Origin: Pelagimonas sp050633425
GTDB taxonomy: Bacteria; Pseudomonadota; Alphaproteobacteria; Rhodobacterales; Rhodobacteraceae
Direction: 5' to 3'
Assembly: GCF_050633425.1 (NCBI RefSeq)
Contig: NZ_JBOEGM010000023.1
Span: forward strand, 1 to 64,000
DNA length: 64,000 bases
In this document: positions 1 to 7,873 of the stretch, in pieces
Position numbering within the stretch: position 1 is the first letter of the stretch
How the letters are laid out: every line of letters begins with the position of its first letter
Notes under the pieces: model-generated
What the model was told of the DNA's origin: nothing
Databases searched by the model: none
Seen by the model: only the letters and a program-made list of their open reading frames with translations
Translations under genes and position numbers: made by a program

Positions 1-471
1 GCGGGCAAGCCCGCGCACTCTGGGTATGATGGTTCAGAGCCTAACGGCCCTGAACATTGCAGGGAAAAAGATGATGAAAGGTCGCGCGAAGCAAGCAAGG
101 GCGAAATTCGATTAAAGCTGTCAGGACCGATCCTTTATGGTCTCGCATCGCCGGACATGCAGCTTTACATCGACGCAAGGACCAGTGGACGATCCCCCAC
201 CGAGCATGACGTTTCTGCCGCAGCCGTGCAGATGCTTCCCGAATTGGGTATCAATCAAACGGCATGGCGTGACGCTTGCGAAGTGATGGGCCACAATGAC
301 GCCCTTCTCGCCTTGATCATCACAGATGCAAACAGGTTTACACCGGAAATCCGTGTTCAGAACCCCGGCGGATACCTTCGTGGCATGACAAGTGCAGCAC
401 GCAACGGCACCCTGAATCTCGTCGGTAGCTTGAAAGCACTGGCCGAGCGGAAAGATCAGCAAAGCAGATGA
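1..471 (+). CDS. repC: Plasmid replication initiator RepC, C-terminal part (5' end outside window)
   Basis: The frame is open from base 1 to a TGA at 469-471, giving about 156 residues. The tail has the RepC C-terminal signature: a WRDACEVMG segment, then NPGGYLRGMT and a Leu-rich end. RepC is the initiator of repABC replicons, and its own gene usually contains the origin, so the true start and repA/repB should lie left of the window. An internal ATG at 157 is not the likely start, because the upstream part is open in the same frame. Identification is by motif recall only. The gene defines the window as plasmid-borne. Confidence 0.82.
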   Translation, partial: AGKPAHSGYDGSEPNGPEHCREKDDERSREASKGEIRLKLSGPILYGLASPDMQLYIDARTSGRSPTEHDVSAAAVQMLPELGINQTAWRDACEVMGHNDALLALIITDANRFTPEIRVQNPGGYLRGMTSAARNGTLNLVGSLKALAERKDQQSR

Positions 472-479
472 TTGTTTTG

Positions 480-1151
480 CTATCCAGCGTCAGATTTGAG
501 CCATTCCCCGTGCTTGTGGATCGTCATTTGTTCGGTTGGAAACGGTTCAATCAACGAAAAGGCATCCTCGGGCGAGCCGTGGAGCCAAACATCGTGATTT
601 TCAGGCGACAGGATCACAGGCATCCGGTCTGGATGCACCTCGCGCACCAGTTCATTGGGTTTTGTCGTAATGATCGAGGACGTCACCTGCGACCGTTCTT
701 CTTGTCCGTATTCGCCTTTGAAAAACCGCCAAATACCCGCAAACACAAACGGCGGTCGCGCTTCGTCGCCTTTCAGCCCAAACCAAAAATACGTCGCCGG
801 TTTTTTTCCTTTGGCCTCGCAAAAACTGGTTGCTGGGACGAGACAACGCCGCGTTTCAAAACTGGTTTTCCAAAATCTCGAAGTCAGCAGCTTATCGTCA
901 CGCGCATTGTTCACGGCCTTGGGCTGAATCGGATTTCCCGTCACCTTGGATTTTTGCGGCAGCACGAAACCCCAATGAGAATTTGCCAGCCGACGCGAAC
1001 CCTCGCCATCGAGCGTGATGATCGGGGCGTTACCCTTTGGGAAAATCGCAGGCAGTGGTTGCGCATTTCCAAGCTGATCATTTGCAGGCTTAACGTTGAA
1101 CAGACGCCGCATCGTCTCTTGAGGCAGGTTGTTGGAGTAGAGATTGCACAT
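480..1151 (-). CDS. SRAP-domain protein (SOS response-associated peptidase, YedK/HMCES type)
   Basis: A 223-residue protein beginning Met-Cys-Asn-Leu-Tyr. Cys2 becomes the N-terminal nucleophile after Met removal and, in YedK/HMCES, crosslinks to abasic sites in single-stranded DNA. Other family landmarks are visible: a WGFV segment near 56, NNARDDKL near 80, the FCEA glutamate near 111 and HPDRMPVIL near 175. Length is normal for the family. It faces repC convergently, with only 8 bp between the stops. Protection of abasic sites in ssDNA would suit a plasmid that enters cells single-stranded (inference). No LexA box was seen upstream. Confidence 0.9.
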   Translation of the reverse strand: MCNLYSNNLPQETMRRLFNVKPANDQLGNAQPLPAIFPKGNAPIITLDGEGSRRLANSHWGFVLPQKSKVTGNPIQPKAVNNARDDKLLTSRFWKTSFETRRCLVPATSFCEAKGKKPATYFWFGLKGDEARPPFVFAGIWRFFKGEYGQEERSQVTSSIITTKPNELVREVHPDRMPVILSPENHDVWLHGSPEDAFSLIEPFPTEQMTIHKHGEWLKSDAG

Positions 1152-1189
1152 TTTTCAGGCCCCGGTTTTGACCTTCATAATGAAATTTT

Positions 1190-1391
1190 TGGGGCGTCGA
1201 ACGCAAGCGTCCGACCAGCTCTAGGTTTCAGCCGGCACATGACGGCTTACACCCAGAACAGCCCTACCCTGCGCACGGTGCCGCGATAGTCATTCCGCGT
1301 CTCTTACAGAGCCGCGTCATTTTCTTCGCTTCATCCCCGCCCAGGGAAGGTCCGATCTGCCCAAAGGGTGACGATCTTCGCCCACGCGACC
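1190..1391 (+). repeat. Hairpin-rich element, degenerate copy A of the leader family
   Basis: This intergenic stretch contains, in order, a CTAGGTTTCAGCCGG block with an AGCCG...CGGCT hairpin, a GTCTCTTACAGAGCC hairpin, a CGCCCAGGG block and a CTGCCCAAAGGGTGACG block. The same blocks in the same order occur at 12746-12940 and 19143-19336, which lie ahead of genes at 13278 and 19748. No convincing plus-strand gene follows this copy, so it may be a remnant. Similarity was judged by eye. Confidence 0.55.
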
Positions 1392-1400
1392 TGACGGCCG

Positions 1401-1640
1401 CTAGTGGGTGCTTTGCGATGCTGGCAGTAGATCAAGACAACGGGTGTGAAGGGAGGGAAACCGCGCCAACAATGCCCGCTCGGTCGGGGCATGTGCCAAA
1501 CCAATGCAAGTCTCACCAGATTCAAGTTGCGACAGTGCATCGTCATCACGAATTATCACCGCAGCTGGCATCGAACGCCGCCAGTTTTCAAGGTCGGCAA
1601 TTACGCCCCATACAAGCGTAGAACGCATAGACCGTTTCAT
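1401..1640 (-). CDS. Small hypothetical protein at the end of the HvrA-like operon
   Basis: A 79-residue ORF whose ATG overlaps the stop of the upstream HvrA-like gene by ATGA (1637-1640), the hallmark of translational coupling. No domain was recognised. Two internal Met codons near the start (residues 4-5 region) are alternative starts. The composition (Leu, Arg, Glu, few rare residues) is consistent with coding, but there is no independent support beyond the overlap. It could equally be the remnant of a longer gene cut by element A, which it abuts. Confidence 0.4.
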   Translation of the reverse strand: MKRSMRSTLVWGVIADLENWRRSMPAAVIIRDDDALSQLESGETCIGLAHAPTERALLARFPSLHTRCLDLLPASQSTH

Positions 1641-1984
1641 GTGATCAATAGGTCTTCGGGCGTTTTTCCGTTCGCAAGATGTTCCTTAAACCACGCTGGC
1701 GGACGGCCAAAGCCGGACCATGCTTTCTCTGGCGACCGAGGATCTTGATACTTCGGCGGTTTGGGCGGTCGAGGTGCCGATTGCCGCTTTTTCCTTTTCA
1801 CTGGCGCCGGTGCGTCAGCCAAAAGCTGTTGCAGCGTGAAGCCATGCTTTTTTGCAATGTCGCCCACTACGCGCTTTGCCTCGCGAAATTCCTGCTTCCT
1901 GCGGCGCACAATTTCACTCTCGATGTTCTTCAGGAGCGCCTTCAGCTCGCGCTTTGACTTTCCTTTCAAATCCACCAGTGCCAT
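1637..1984 (-). CDS. H-NS/HvrA family nucleoid-associated protein
   Basis: The ATG at 1984 is chosen because a GGAAGG ribosome site precedes it; a longer reading to 2050 exists without one. The 115-residue product has an N-terminal helical region rich in Lys/Glu (dimerisation) starting MALVDLKGKSKREL. A basic proline-rich linker (KRKKR...PRPPKPPKY) follows, then a C-terminal DNA-binding stretch (PEKAWSGFGRPPAWFKE) typical of HvrA/H-NS proteins of Rhodobacterales. Such proteins bind AT-rich DNA and silence acquired genes; on plasmids they can reduce fitness cost. It overlaps the end of the upstream gene by about 70 bp in another frame. Confidence 0.85.
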   Translation of the reverse strand: MALVDLKGKSKRELKALLKNIESEIVRRRKQEFREAKRVVGDIAKKHGFTLQQLLADAPAPVKRKKRQSAPRPPKPPKYQDPRSPEKAWSGFGRPPAWFKEHLANGKTPEDLLIT

Positions 1985-2468
1985 TTTCCCTGCCTTCCTT
2001 GCTAATTCCCAGCCGATCTTTGCCCTTATCGTCCAAAAGGGCCAGTTCATTGCAACTATAGATCACAAATTCTTGGTCCTTCGGCCAAGATAGTTTCAGC
2101 TTCGATACCCGGCGCACCACGCCAGCAGCTTTGAAAATTCGGGCAGCTACGTCAGGCAGTGTTTCGTTGCGCCGCAACCGAAACCACTCGGTTCCGCGAC
2201 GATCACCGCGGCCAAACCATCGCGCCCGCAAATCGCGCAAAACCCGTTGTTCCGTGAAATATGCATTGGGCATCGACAAAGTGTAATAGACCTTCAATCG
2301 ACCCCCCACTTTGCCTTTCAATTCGTTTCTGCGGCTTTTCGTCAGCCGTTTGGTAAACCCGACTTTGAACAAGTCCGGTTCATCCAAAGACTGCATAAGA
2401 TATACAGTCCCCCATGCCGGTCGCCGCCGAAACCAAGCAATTCCCTTGCGCCGCCTGCGGCGTCTCAT
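1914..2468 (-). CDS. GIY-YIG-related protein (T5orf172/Mug113-like domain)
   Basis: 184 residues. After an Arg-rich start (residues 1-16) comes GTVYLMQS near residue 20, a FKVGFT segment, a basic helix, and then TEQRVLRDLRARWF followed by EWFRL. This is the pattern of the T5orf172/Mug113 branch of the GIY-YIG nuclease fold, often found in phage and plasmid proteins. The catalytic activity of this branch is largely untested. The C-terminal 60 residues look like an unrelated tail. Its ATG overlaps the stop of the upstream gene (ATGA). It sits in a tight minus-strand operon running from 3663 to 1401. Confidence 0.7.
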   Translation of the reverse strand: MRRRRRRKGIAWFRRRPAWGTVYLMQSLDEPDLFKVGFTKRLTKSRRNELKGKVGGRLKVYYTLSMPNAYFTEQRVLRDLRARWFGRGDRRGTEWFRLRRNETLPDVAARIFKAAGVVRRVSKLKLSWPKDQEFVIYSCNELALLDDKGKDRLGISKEGRENGTGGFERKVKARAEGAPEEHRE

Positions 2469-2812
2469 GCGAACCGCCGATCAAGCCAGCGGTTTATCAA
2501 CTCTTTGATTTTCTCTGCGTCGTTGCTATCGGCAAACTGGCCGGAAAGACGATATGCGCCCTTGTGCAACCTGCCATCAACGAAAAGCGCGACACGGTGA
2601 ACCGTGCGCCGTCTGTTGCGCGTGTCAGAAACCACAATAGCGTCTCTGACTTCCGACAATCCGAACCGACGAGTATCGGTCGTGAGGGCTCTTTTTTCCG
2701 AAATCTCGACGTTGTTCATAAAGCTATCGAAGGTCACATCGACCCCGCCGCCCCAGAACCAAGTTCTCGATGATAATTGCAGAACATCGGTCGTGTTCTT
2801 GATTATCTTCAA
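2465..2812 (-). CDS. Hypothetical 115-residue protein
   Basis: No family recognised. The protein begins MKIIKNTTDVL, has a Trp/Gly-rich patch (TWFWGGG near residue 17), alternating beta-like segments (VDVTFDSF, AIVVSDT, VHRVALFVDG), and ends in an amphipathic helix (EKIKELINRWLD). The pattern resembles small bacterial PH-like or single-layer beta proteins, but this is only an impression. It is the fourth gene of the 3663-1401 operon, with four bases between it and the upstream stop and an ATGA overlap with the downstream gene. Confidence 0.6.
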   Translation of the reverse strand: MKIIKNTTDVLQLSSRTWFWGGGVDVTFDSFMNNVEISEKRALTTDTRRFGLSEVRDAIVVSDTRNRRRTVHRVALFVDGRLHKGAYRLSGQFADSNDAEKIKELINRWLDRRFA

Positions 2813-2816
2813 AGCA

Positions 2817-3122
2817 TTATCCTCGGATCAATGACCACTCACCAATGCCAGCCCAAACAACGCCTAAAAGCACTCCGAGGCCGTAGAACCGGCGCGGATC
2901 GGTTTCAGCAAGGGCGTGAGCAGCAGCAAACATCGCGTCCCTGCCCCCCAAACGATCCAACCGTTCGCCAACTTGTCTGAGCATCGCAAGTCCAGGCGAA
3001 GACAAGTCAGCCTTGCGGGGGTCAAAGGCAGTAGGTCCATGCAGTTTTTCCGCATGATCGAAGGCAGCTTCAAACGCCAATATGGCGCTAAAGCCTTCAC
3101 GGTATGTCTCTGTGTTTTTCAT
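2817..3122 (-). CDS. Hypothetical 101-residue protein
   Basis: No family recognised. The N-terminal two thirds are hydrophilic and helical (KNTETYREGFSAILAFEAAFDHAEKLHG; a DxxGGRDAM segment near 80). The end, GLGVLLGVVWAGIGEW, could be a single C-terminal membrane helix. The ATG directly follows the stop of the upstream membrane-protein gene, so the two are probably co-translated. Function unknown. Confidence 0.6.
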   Translation of the reverse strand: MKNTETYREGFSAILAFEAAFDHAEKLHGPTAFDPRKADLSSPGLAMLRQVGERLDRLGGRDAMFAAAHALAETDPRRFYGLGVLLGVVWAGIGEWSLIRG

Positions 3123-3398
3123 CTACTGCGTCTTCGTCCGCCAACCAAAGGCATAAAAGAGATACGCAAAATACAATGCTGCACCGACCATGAGCAGCCC
3201 AATGAAAATTGCGCCGCCGCCAACTGGATCGTAAGACGACATGAAGAACGAGCCAACGAACACGCTCCACAAAAACATGAAGAACGTCCCGCCGAGCATC
3301 ATGCACCACTGGCGAAACGATAAAACCATCCCACGCGCTTTTTTCGTTGCGGGGGGCCAAAGCACAGCCATCCCAGCCCACTTAATGTCTTCCAACAC
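3123..3398 (-). CDS. Small membrane protein, two predicted TM helices
   Basis: The frame is open up to 3467, but the only start with a plausible ribosome site (GGGAGA) is a GTG at 3398, one base after the upstream stop. An ATG at 3371 is the alternative. The product (about 91 residues) contains two hydrophobic segments: MLGGTFFMFLWSVFVGSFF and, after a short polar turn, GGGAIFIGLLMVGAALYFAYLFYAFGW. No family recognised. It sits between a predicted secreted protein and cytoplasmic unknowns in the same operon. Confidence 0.55.
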   Translation of the reverse strand: MLEDIKWAGMAVLWPPATKKARGMVLSFRQWCMMLGGTFFMFLWSVFVGSFFMSSYDPVGGGAIFIGLLMVGAALYFAYLFYAFGWRTKTQ

Positions 3399-3399
3399 C

Positions 3400-3663
3400 C
3401 TATTCTCCCAAATTTGTGGAGCGCGACGGACTGCAACTATACATTCCCGTTTCCGCACCATCAGCATTATACGCGATCATCGTGCCATCCAGCACGGTCG
3501 CGCCCTCAACAGGCACCAGCGCCCGCAATTCAACGGCAGCATCTACGCCCTGAAACGTGCGCAAAGCCGCATCCGCGCAGGCTTGCATGTCGTCAAATTC
3601 CGCCGTGATCACCTCTGATCCCGACTGAAAATTGAACAGCACCAATATCAATACAAATTTCAT
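3400..3663 (-). CDS. Small secreted hypothetical protein, first gene of the minus-strand operon
   Basis: Start taken at 3663, where GAGAGGA precedes MKFVLILVLFNFQSG, a short hydrophobic leader. The mature part has two Cys (DDMQACADA and MYSCSPS) that may pair in the periplasm. Length 87 residues. It is the first gene of the operon that continues through the GIY-YIG-like and HvrA-like genes to 1401. The palindrome at 3784-3801 lies about 120 bp upstream and is a candidate control site. No family recognised. Confidence 0.55.
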   Translation of the reverse strand: MKFVLILVLFNFQSGSEVITAEFDDMQACADAALRTFQGVDAAVELRALVPVEGATVLDGTMIAYNADGAETGMYSCSPSRSTNLGE

Positions 3664-3783
3664 TTGCGTCCTCTCAAAGAAAAAGGACCGAAACCTTGCG
3701 GTCCCGGCCCTTTCGGTAAATCCAACCGGAGTTTTTTTCACCTTCCACGCACCGTCGCATCCCTGCTAGGTCCGCAGTTTCCG

Positions 3784-3801
3784 ACAATATTACAAGATTG
3801 T
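3784..3801. promoter_or_regulatory. ACAAT...ATTGT palindrome, candidate plasmid operator (site 1)
   Basis: ACAATATTACAAGATTGT, 18 bp, close to the palindrome ACAATATTATAATATTGT found at 10682. A second AT-rich half-palindrome (ACAATAATATTATG) follows at 3809-3822. It lies in the 285-bp gap between the gene starting at 3663 and the one ending at 3949, upstream of the minus-strand operon. AT-rich chance matches are possible, but the same motif recurs at five other plasmid promoters. Confidence 0.5.
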
Positions 3802-3878
3802 GTCTAATACAATAATATTATGTACCTGATCCGTACACAGACAGCGTGTTGTCCGCCGGTCTACGCGTAAAATCGTTT

Positions 3879-3942
3879 CATTCATCTTCCCCTAAAAATC
3901 CTCGGGGGAGCGCCCTGCAGGGCGCGGGGGCAGACAGCCCCT
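3879..3942. repeat. Intergenic repeat, copy 1 of 3
   Basis: Begins CATTCATCTTCCCC, continues with a TAAAA-CCTCGGGGGAGCGCC core, a GCGCCCTGCAGGGCGC palindrome, and ends GCAGACAGCCCC. Copies at 16035 and 18645 share the flanks, while the central palindrome differs in copy 2. Here it directly follows the stop of the gene 3949-4311 (minus), so it may act as a 3' hairpin. Similar GGGGG-AGCG intergenic motifs are common in Rhodobacterales genomes (recollection). Confidence 0.75.
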
Positions 3943-3948
3943 ATTCTC

Positions 3949-4311
3949 TCAGTTTTGAGGGAATGCGTCAGGACACATACGGCGCATCGCCGCGATCCCA
4001 CCCGCAACCACGGGGCTGTCAATTTGCTCAACACCATCAAGTGTTTCATCCATTGCTGACATGGCCTCCACCATATCTGCGTTTGCCTGTCCTCCGATCG
4101 ACGTCAGAAGACCCAACTTATCAATGGATAATTGCACCATCGCTTCACTGTTGGCTAAATTCGTCTGCGCCAAATTGATCATGGCAGCGACGGCCAGCTC
4201 GCAGTCGTCAGATGCTGCGTCTTGCGCTACAGCGCCATTAGACGAGGATCCGATGAGTGCAACCAAAACTAAAGTGTGCAGGCGCATGTGCCTGCGTGAA
4301 TTTTTCAACAT
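3949..4311 (-). CDS. Secreted hypothetical protein with signal peptide
   Basis: The ATG at 4311 is preceded by GGAGGTATATTC. The product has 120 residues with a clear signal peptide (basic MLKNSRRHMRLH, hydrophobic TLVLVALIGSS, ending near AVAQ). The mature part is helical and has two Cys (DDCELAV and RRMCPDAF) that probably form a disulfide, plus repeated Ala/Met-rich helices. No family recognised. It is transcribed alone and ends at intergenic repeat copy 1. Confidence 0.65.
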   Translation of the reverse strand: MLKNSRRHMRLHTLVLVALIGSSSNGAVAQDAASDDCELAVAAMINLAQTNLANSEAMVQLSIDKLGLLTSIGGQANADMVEAMSAMDETLDGVEQIDSPVVAGGIAAMRRMCPDAFPQN

Positions 4312-4465
4312 GAATATACCTCCAAAGTTGTGTGCAGCATATTCATCTTTTGCTCTACTTCCAGCGAGATAGATCGGCATTCACGTCCGGCGTGAACCGC
4401 CCAGGGCGGATCGAAACATCATCGCTATGCTTCTGCGACGGGCCGGTGGCCCTGAGTCTTTGTTG

Positions 4466-4767
4466 GTCGTTTGGGGTTCGGGCAAGCCGAACGCCGCTGC
4501 ACGACGATCAGGGGACCGCCGGTCCCCCAATGCAACCCCGAAATACTGCGCCCAAAGGGGTGTCCCCATCATCGGTCACGGCTGCGCCGCGCTGCGTTGA
4601 CGGGTGATCCCCCTCCCCTTTGGGCTGGATTTCAGCATTGCATCGGTTCCCCCCCGGCTCTCGGCGAGGGCCAAGGTTTCAGGAGAGGCACCGCTACGCG
4701 GACCTTCCAGAACCCTTGTCCGATTTTGCGAAACACCAGAACGGACCACACCACAAAGGAACACGAT
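4466..4767 (+). promoter_or_regulatory. Hairpin-rich leader of the DUF3768 gene, copy 1 of the duplicated 305-bp element
   Basis: Bases 4466-4770 match 12976-13280 without gaps, with nine differences counted by eye (about 97%). Both copies end exactly at the ATG of a different gene. Stem-loops visible in order: TTCGG-gcaag-CCGAA, GGGGACC-gcc-GGTCCCC (4511-4527), and GGGG/CCCC pairs near 4556. The 3' end gives the ribosome site AAAGGA. Upstream (4312-4465) is another CCGCCC/GGGCGG hairpin and no gene. High conservation of non-coding sequence beside unrelated genes implies a function at the DNA or RNA level. Confidence 0.75.
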
Positions 4768-5163
4768 ATGAGCAACGCGCTTTCAATTCCCGAAGAAGAT
4801 TTTGAGGCTGCGGAACGGGCCAAGCTGATCGCAGATCACAATGACCGTTTTCGCAATACATGGGGGGCGGATTTTACCATCCCCGGCCAGATCGTCATGA
4901 CGCAAGCCGTGGCAGCATTAAGCCCCGCTTGGATGGCGCGACTGATGCAGGCAATTCAGAAGTTTTCTGACTTTACCGAAGATAACGACCCTTATGGGGA
5001 TCACAGCTTTGGTGCGGTGGAAATCACTGTAGGCGACGAGACAAAGACCATTTGGTTCAAGATCGACCTCTACGATTGGGACCTTGAATACGGAGCCGAA
5101 GACCCAACCGACTTGGAGCAAACCAAGCGGGTCATGACGGTCCTTTTCCCCTCTGACTACTGA
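4768..5163 (+). CDS. DUF3768 domain protein
   Basis: 131 residues. The start ATG at 4768 is fixed by AAAGGAACACGAT and by the end of the duplicated leader. The DUF3768 pattern is plain: LNDxFR-like RFRNTWG, VMTQAVAALSP, the highly conserved FTEDNDPYGDHSFGAVE, WFKIDLYDWDLEYGAEDP and a C-terminal MTVLFPSDY. This family is common on alphaproteobacterial plasmids and has no known activity. It is co-oriented with the ParB-like gene that starts 63 bp downstream, with a small hairpin (CGCCC-gacgaa-GGGCG) between them. Confidence 0.9.
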   Translation: MSNALSIPEEDFEAAERAKLIADHNDRFRNTWGADFTIPGQIVMTQAVAALSPAWMARLMQAIQKFSDFTEDNDPYGDHSFGAVEITVGDETKTIWFKIDLYDWDLEYGAEDPTDLEQTKRVMTVLFPSDY

Positions 5164-5226
5164 AAATCGAGAGCGCCCGACGAAGGGCGTTCCACCCAAA
5201 CCCATCACCATATCAAGGATAGAAAA

Positions 5227-7065
5227 ATGACTGACCAAACAACAATCCCGCAGATCACCGAAACCGTAGCGTTTGCCGATCTTTATGTTTCCCCTTTGAA
5301 CCCGCGCACAGTGGTTTCCGAAGATGAAATCGCATCGCTGGCTGAGAACATCAAAATCGCTGGCCTGATCCACAACCTTGCAGGGTTCCGCCATGATGGG
5401 ACCAAGGGTGTTGGTGTTGTCGCTGGTGGGCGTCGTTACCGCGCCCTCGCGCTTTTGCAGGACGATCCGCGCTTTCAGAACGTGCAGGTTCAGATTGCGC
5501 CCGATGAAGACACCGCGAAACTCTGGGCGACAAGTGAGAATGCGCAGCGCCAAGACCTTCACCCCGCCGATGAAATCCGTGACTACGGCGCATTGGAGAA
5601 GACAGGTTTGAGCGCAGGACAGATCGCCGTGGCCTATGGCGTGACCGAAAAGAAGGTCTATCGCCGTTTGGCAATGGCTGGTCTGCACACGGCTGTTTTG
5701 GATGCGTTGAAGGCCAGTGAAATCAGCATGTCCCAAGCCAAGGCGTTCACAATCAGCAATGACGAAAAGCTGACCCTTGAAGTGTTGGAGCGCGTGAAGG
5801 CGAACGGCACGAAGGGTTGGGGCGCAATGTCCGATTATCAGATCAAGGAAGGTTTGAAGCCCGATCACGTCAAAGGCAGTGACCGCCGCGCCGCCTTTGT
5901 TGGTGTTGAAGACTACAAGGCCGCAGGGGGCCGTGTTGGTGGCGACCTGTTTGAAGACGAAACGATCTTTGATGATCCAGCGATTTTGCAGGAGTGCTTT
6001 GAGGCGAAACTTGCCAGCACTGCCGCGCAGATCGCAACGGACAATGGCTGGACTTGGGGCGAGGGTATCACGGACGATTATGTCTATAGCGATACGATCA
6101 GCCGCATGAAGATGGCGCGGGTCTACAAGGTCGAAGGCGTGTTGACCGAGGAAGAAAGCGACCGCTACGACGAGTTGGGCGATCTGGTCAATGGTGATGC
6201 TTGCGATGAAGCTGGCACGGCTGAATTTCTGGAATTGCAGGCAAAGGCTGATGGTGGCTTTACGGCAGAGCAGCAGGCCCATGCAGGCGTTGTGATCTAC
6301 GTTGATCACAGTGGAGACATTGAGGTGATCGAAGGGCTTGTGCGCCAAGAGGATCAAGAGGCAGCTATCGCAGCGGGCGTCTTGAAGAAATCGGCGCACA
6401 AAGAGACCCCGAAGAAATCACCCATTTCAGCGAAGTTGCAGGAAGACCTTGACCGGATCGTCATTGGCGCACGTCAGAATGCGCTACTGGACGACCCAAC
6501 CCTTGCCCTTGATCTACTGGCTTTCCAGTTGACCCAATCGAAGGGTTGGCAGCGTATCCATGCCTATGATGTGTCTTTGCCCCATCTGGCGAACGTGCCG
6601 GAGTGCGAGACAGGTTACACGCAGGACAAGCGCCTGACGTTGCCTGACCCCGTAGAGAGCAAAGGCAGCAAGGCCGAGGACTTCACCGCATTCCGCAAGC
6701 GCGGCCATAAGAAGTGCATGGATATGCTTGTGCGAACTCTGATCGGTCAGCTTTCAATCTCACACGCTGATCTTGGCGAGTTGATTGACGAGAAGACAAA
6801 GAAGGTCACGCGGGATCACTTCACCCCGACAGCCGAGAATTTCTTTAGCCGTGTTGGTGGCCCCTACATGATTGCCTTGTGGAACGAATTGCTGGACCTG
6901 TCCGACAGCCATGATGCTGCCAAGACGTTTGCGGCACTGAAAAAGGGCGAGAAGGCCGCAAAGCTGGAAAAGCTGTTTGGTGACGAAGCCACACGCAAGG
7001 CCCTTGGCGTCACCGAGACGCAAGAAGCCCGCATCGCAGCATGGTTGCCCGAAGGCATGGTTTGA
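5227..7065 (+). CDS. Large ParB-like nuclease-domain protein
   Basis: 612 residues. An N-terminal ParB/sulfiredoxin domain carries NPRT (residues 25-28), GGRRYRAL (67-74) and ENAQRQDLHPADE (104-116), followed by a KorB/Spo0J-like helix-turn-helix near 127-150 (SAGQIAVAYGVTEKKVYRRL). The remaining 450 residues are acidic and helical. This is not the RepB of the repABC operon. Such long ParB-like proteins are frequent in conjugative leading regions (YubM type) and their role is unclear. Start preceded by AAGGAT. It has its own short spacer after DUF3768 and probably shares its transcript. The stop is followed by the palindrome at 7166. Confidence 0.88.
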   Translation: MTDQTTIPQITETVAFADLYVSPLNPRTVVSEDEIASLAENIKIAGLIHNLAGFRHDGTKGVGVVAGGRRYRALALLQDDPRFQNVQVQIAPDEDTAKLWATSENAQRQDLHPADEIRDYGALEKTGLSAGQIAVAYGVTEKKVYRRLAMAGLHTAVLDALKASEISMSQAKAFTISNDEKLTLEVLERVKANGTKGWGAMSDYQIKEGLKPDHVKGSDRRAAFVGVEDYKAAGGRVGGDLFEDETIFDDPAILQECFEAKLASTAAQIATDNGWTWGEGITDDYVYSDTISRMKMARVYKVEGVLTEEESDRYDELGDLVNGDACDEAGTAEFLELQAKADGGFTAEQQAHAGVVIYVDHSGDIEVIEGLVRQEDQEAAIAAGVLKKSAHKETPKKSPISAKLQEDLDRIVIGARQNALLDDPTLALDLLAFQLTQSKGWQRIHAYDVSLPHLANVPECETGYTQDKRLTLPDPVESKGSKAEDFTAFRKRGHKKCMDMLVRTLIGQLSISHADLGELIDEKTKKVTRDHFTPTAENFFSRVGGPYMIALWNELLDLSDSHDAAKTFAALKKGEKAAKLEKLFGDEATRKALGVTETQEARIAAWLPEGMV

Positions 7066-7165
7066 AGCATGGAGTGGGGCGCATAAGCGCCCTGCCCCCC
7101 CTGAGAAACCAAGACACTCGTTAAGTCACGGCTCTCTTGTGTATCTGCAATATGGCAATGTAGTG

Positions 7166-7183
7166 ACAATATTGTAATATTGT
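7166..7183. promoter_or_regulatory. ACAATATTGTAATATTGT palindrome, candidate plasmid operator (site 2)
   Basis: An 18-bp palindrome ACAATATT-gt-AATATTGT centred about 63 bp before the ATG of the DUF882 gene at 7238. It differs from the 10682 site mainly at the centre. Its position between a gene end and a gene start fits an operator or AT-rich promoter. Confidence 0.55.
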
Positions 7184-7237
7184 TTTGTTGCGATTACACA
7201 GAAGATGATCCCAGCCGTTTGGGAAAAGGACATAGCA

Positions 7238-7786
7238 ATGCAATCGAAAAGAGACTTCATCAAAACAGCCGTGATGGCGTCCATGATGCTTTCGGCACCG
7301 GCTATTTGTAATGCTCAAGATACCCCGTGGGCAGAAATTGGTTATGATCGCATCTTGGTTGCGAACACCAATGGGGACAGGCTTGCCGTGCGGTTCCGCA
7401 ACGGCCAGCGATATGACAATAGCAACCTTCAACGGCTGAATTGGTTGTGGCGGGACTGGCGGGCGGGCGGTGCGCAACGTCAGATTGACCCACTGTTGTT
7501 TGGTGATCTTGCGTTGATCCAAACGCGTATGTCGCTCGATTTTGCAGAACCCAAATTGATACTGATTAACTCAGGGTTCCGCACGGCCAGCCGTAACGCA
7601 ACCATCGAAGGCGCAGCCCGCAATTCGCAGCACGTCCGAGGCCGAGCGTGTGACTTCAACATGGTTGGCGTTAGCCCTGCCCTTGTTGTTGGCTACGCCG
7701 AATCCTACGGGGTTCATGGCCTTGGCCGCTACGCCGATTTTACCCACATTGATGTTGGTCCAGAGGGGCGGCGTTGGAGTGGATGA
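7238..7786 (+). CDS. DUF882/YcbK-like M15-fold peptidase family, exported
   Basis: The ATG at 7238 follows GGGAAAAGGA. The 182-residue product starts MQSKRDFIKTAVMASMMLSAP, a Tat-like or Sec signal without a perfect twin Arg, ending near NAQ. The mature domain has the DUF882 pattern: INSGFRT, then SQHVRGRACDF (metal-binding His and Asp) and a late FTHIDVGP (His). This resembles D-Ala-D-Ala carboxypeptidases of the M15 fold that act on peptidoglycan. On a conjugative plasmid it could help cell-wall remodelling (inference). A terminator follows at 7816. Confidence 0.82.
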   Translation: MQSKRDFIKTAVMASMMLSAPAICNAQDTPWAEIGYDRILVANTNGDRLAVRFRNGQRYDNSNLQRLNWLWRDWRAGGAQRQIDPLLFGDLALIQTRMSLDFAEPKLILINSGFRTASRNATIEGAARNSQHVRGRACDFNMVGVSPALVVGYAESYGVHGLGRYADFTHIDVGPEGRRWSG

Positions 7787-7815
7787 TAGAGTTTCCTTGT
7801 GGTGAGGATGTACCT

Positions 7816-7857
7816 GGCCCCGCTCGCAGTAACCATATTGCGGTGGGGCCTTTTTTT
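7816..7857 (+). terminator. Rho-independent terminator after the DUF882 gene
   Basis: GGCCCC at 7816-7821 pairs with GGGGCC at 7845-7850 across an imperfect inner stem and a loop, followed directly by seven T. It ends the DUF882 transcript. Confidence 0.8.
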
Positions 7858-7873
7858 CCACGGACGAGTGAAG

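Noticed and set aside
4918..6399. Long minus-strand ORF (493 codons) opposite the ParB-like gene
   Set aside because: Lies antisense to a gene with clear ParB motifs; composition is Cys/His-rich shadow of the coding strand and has no recognisable domain or ribosome site.
5227..7065. RepB of the repABC operon
   Set aside because: Located downstream of repC, far longer than RepB (about 320-350 residues) and not next to a RepA; treated as a separate ParB-like protein.
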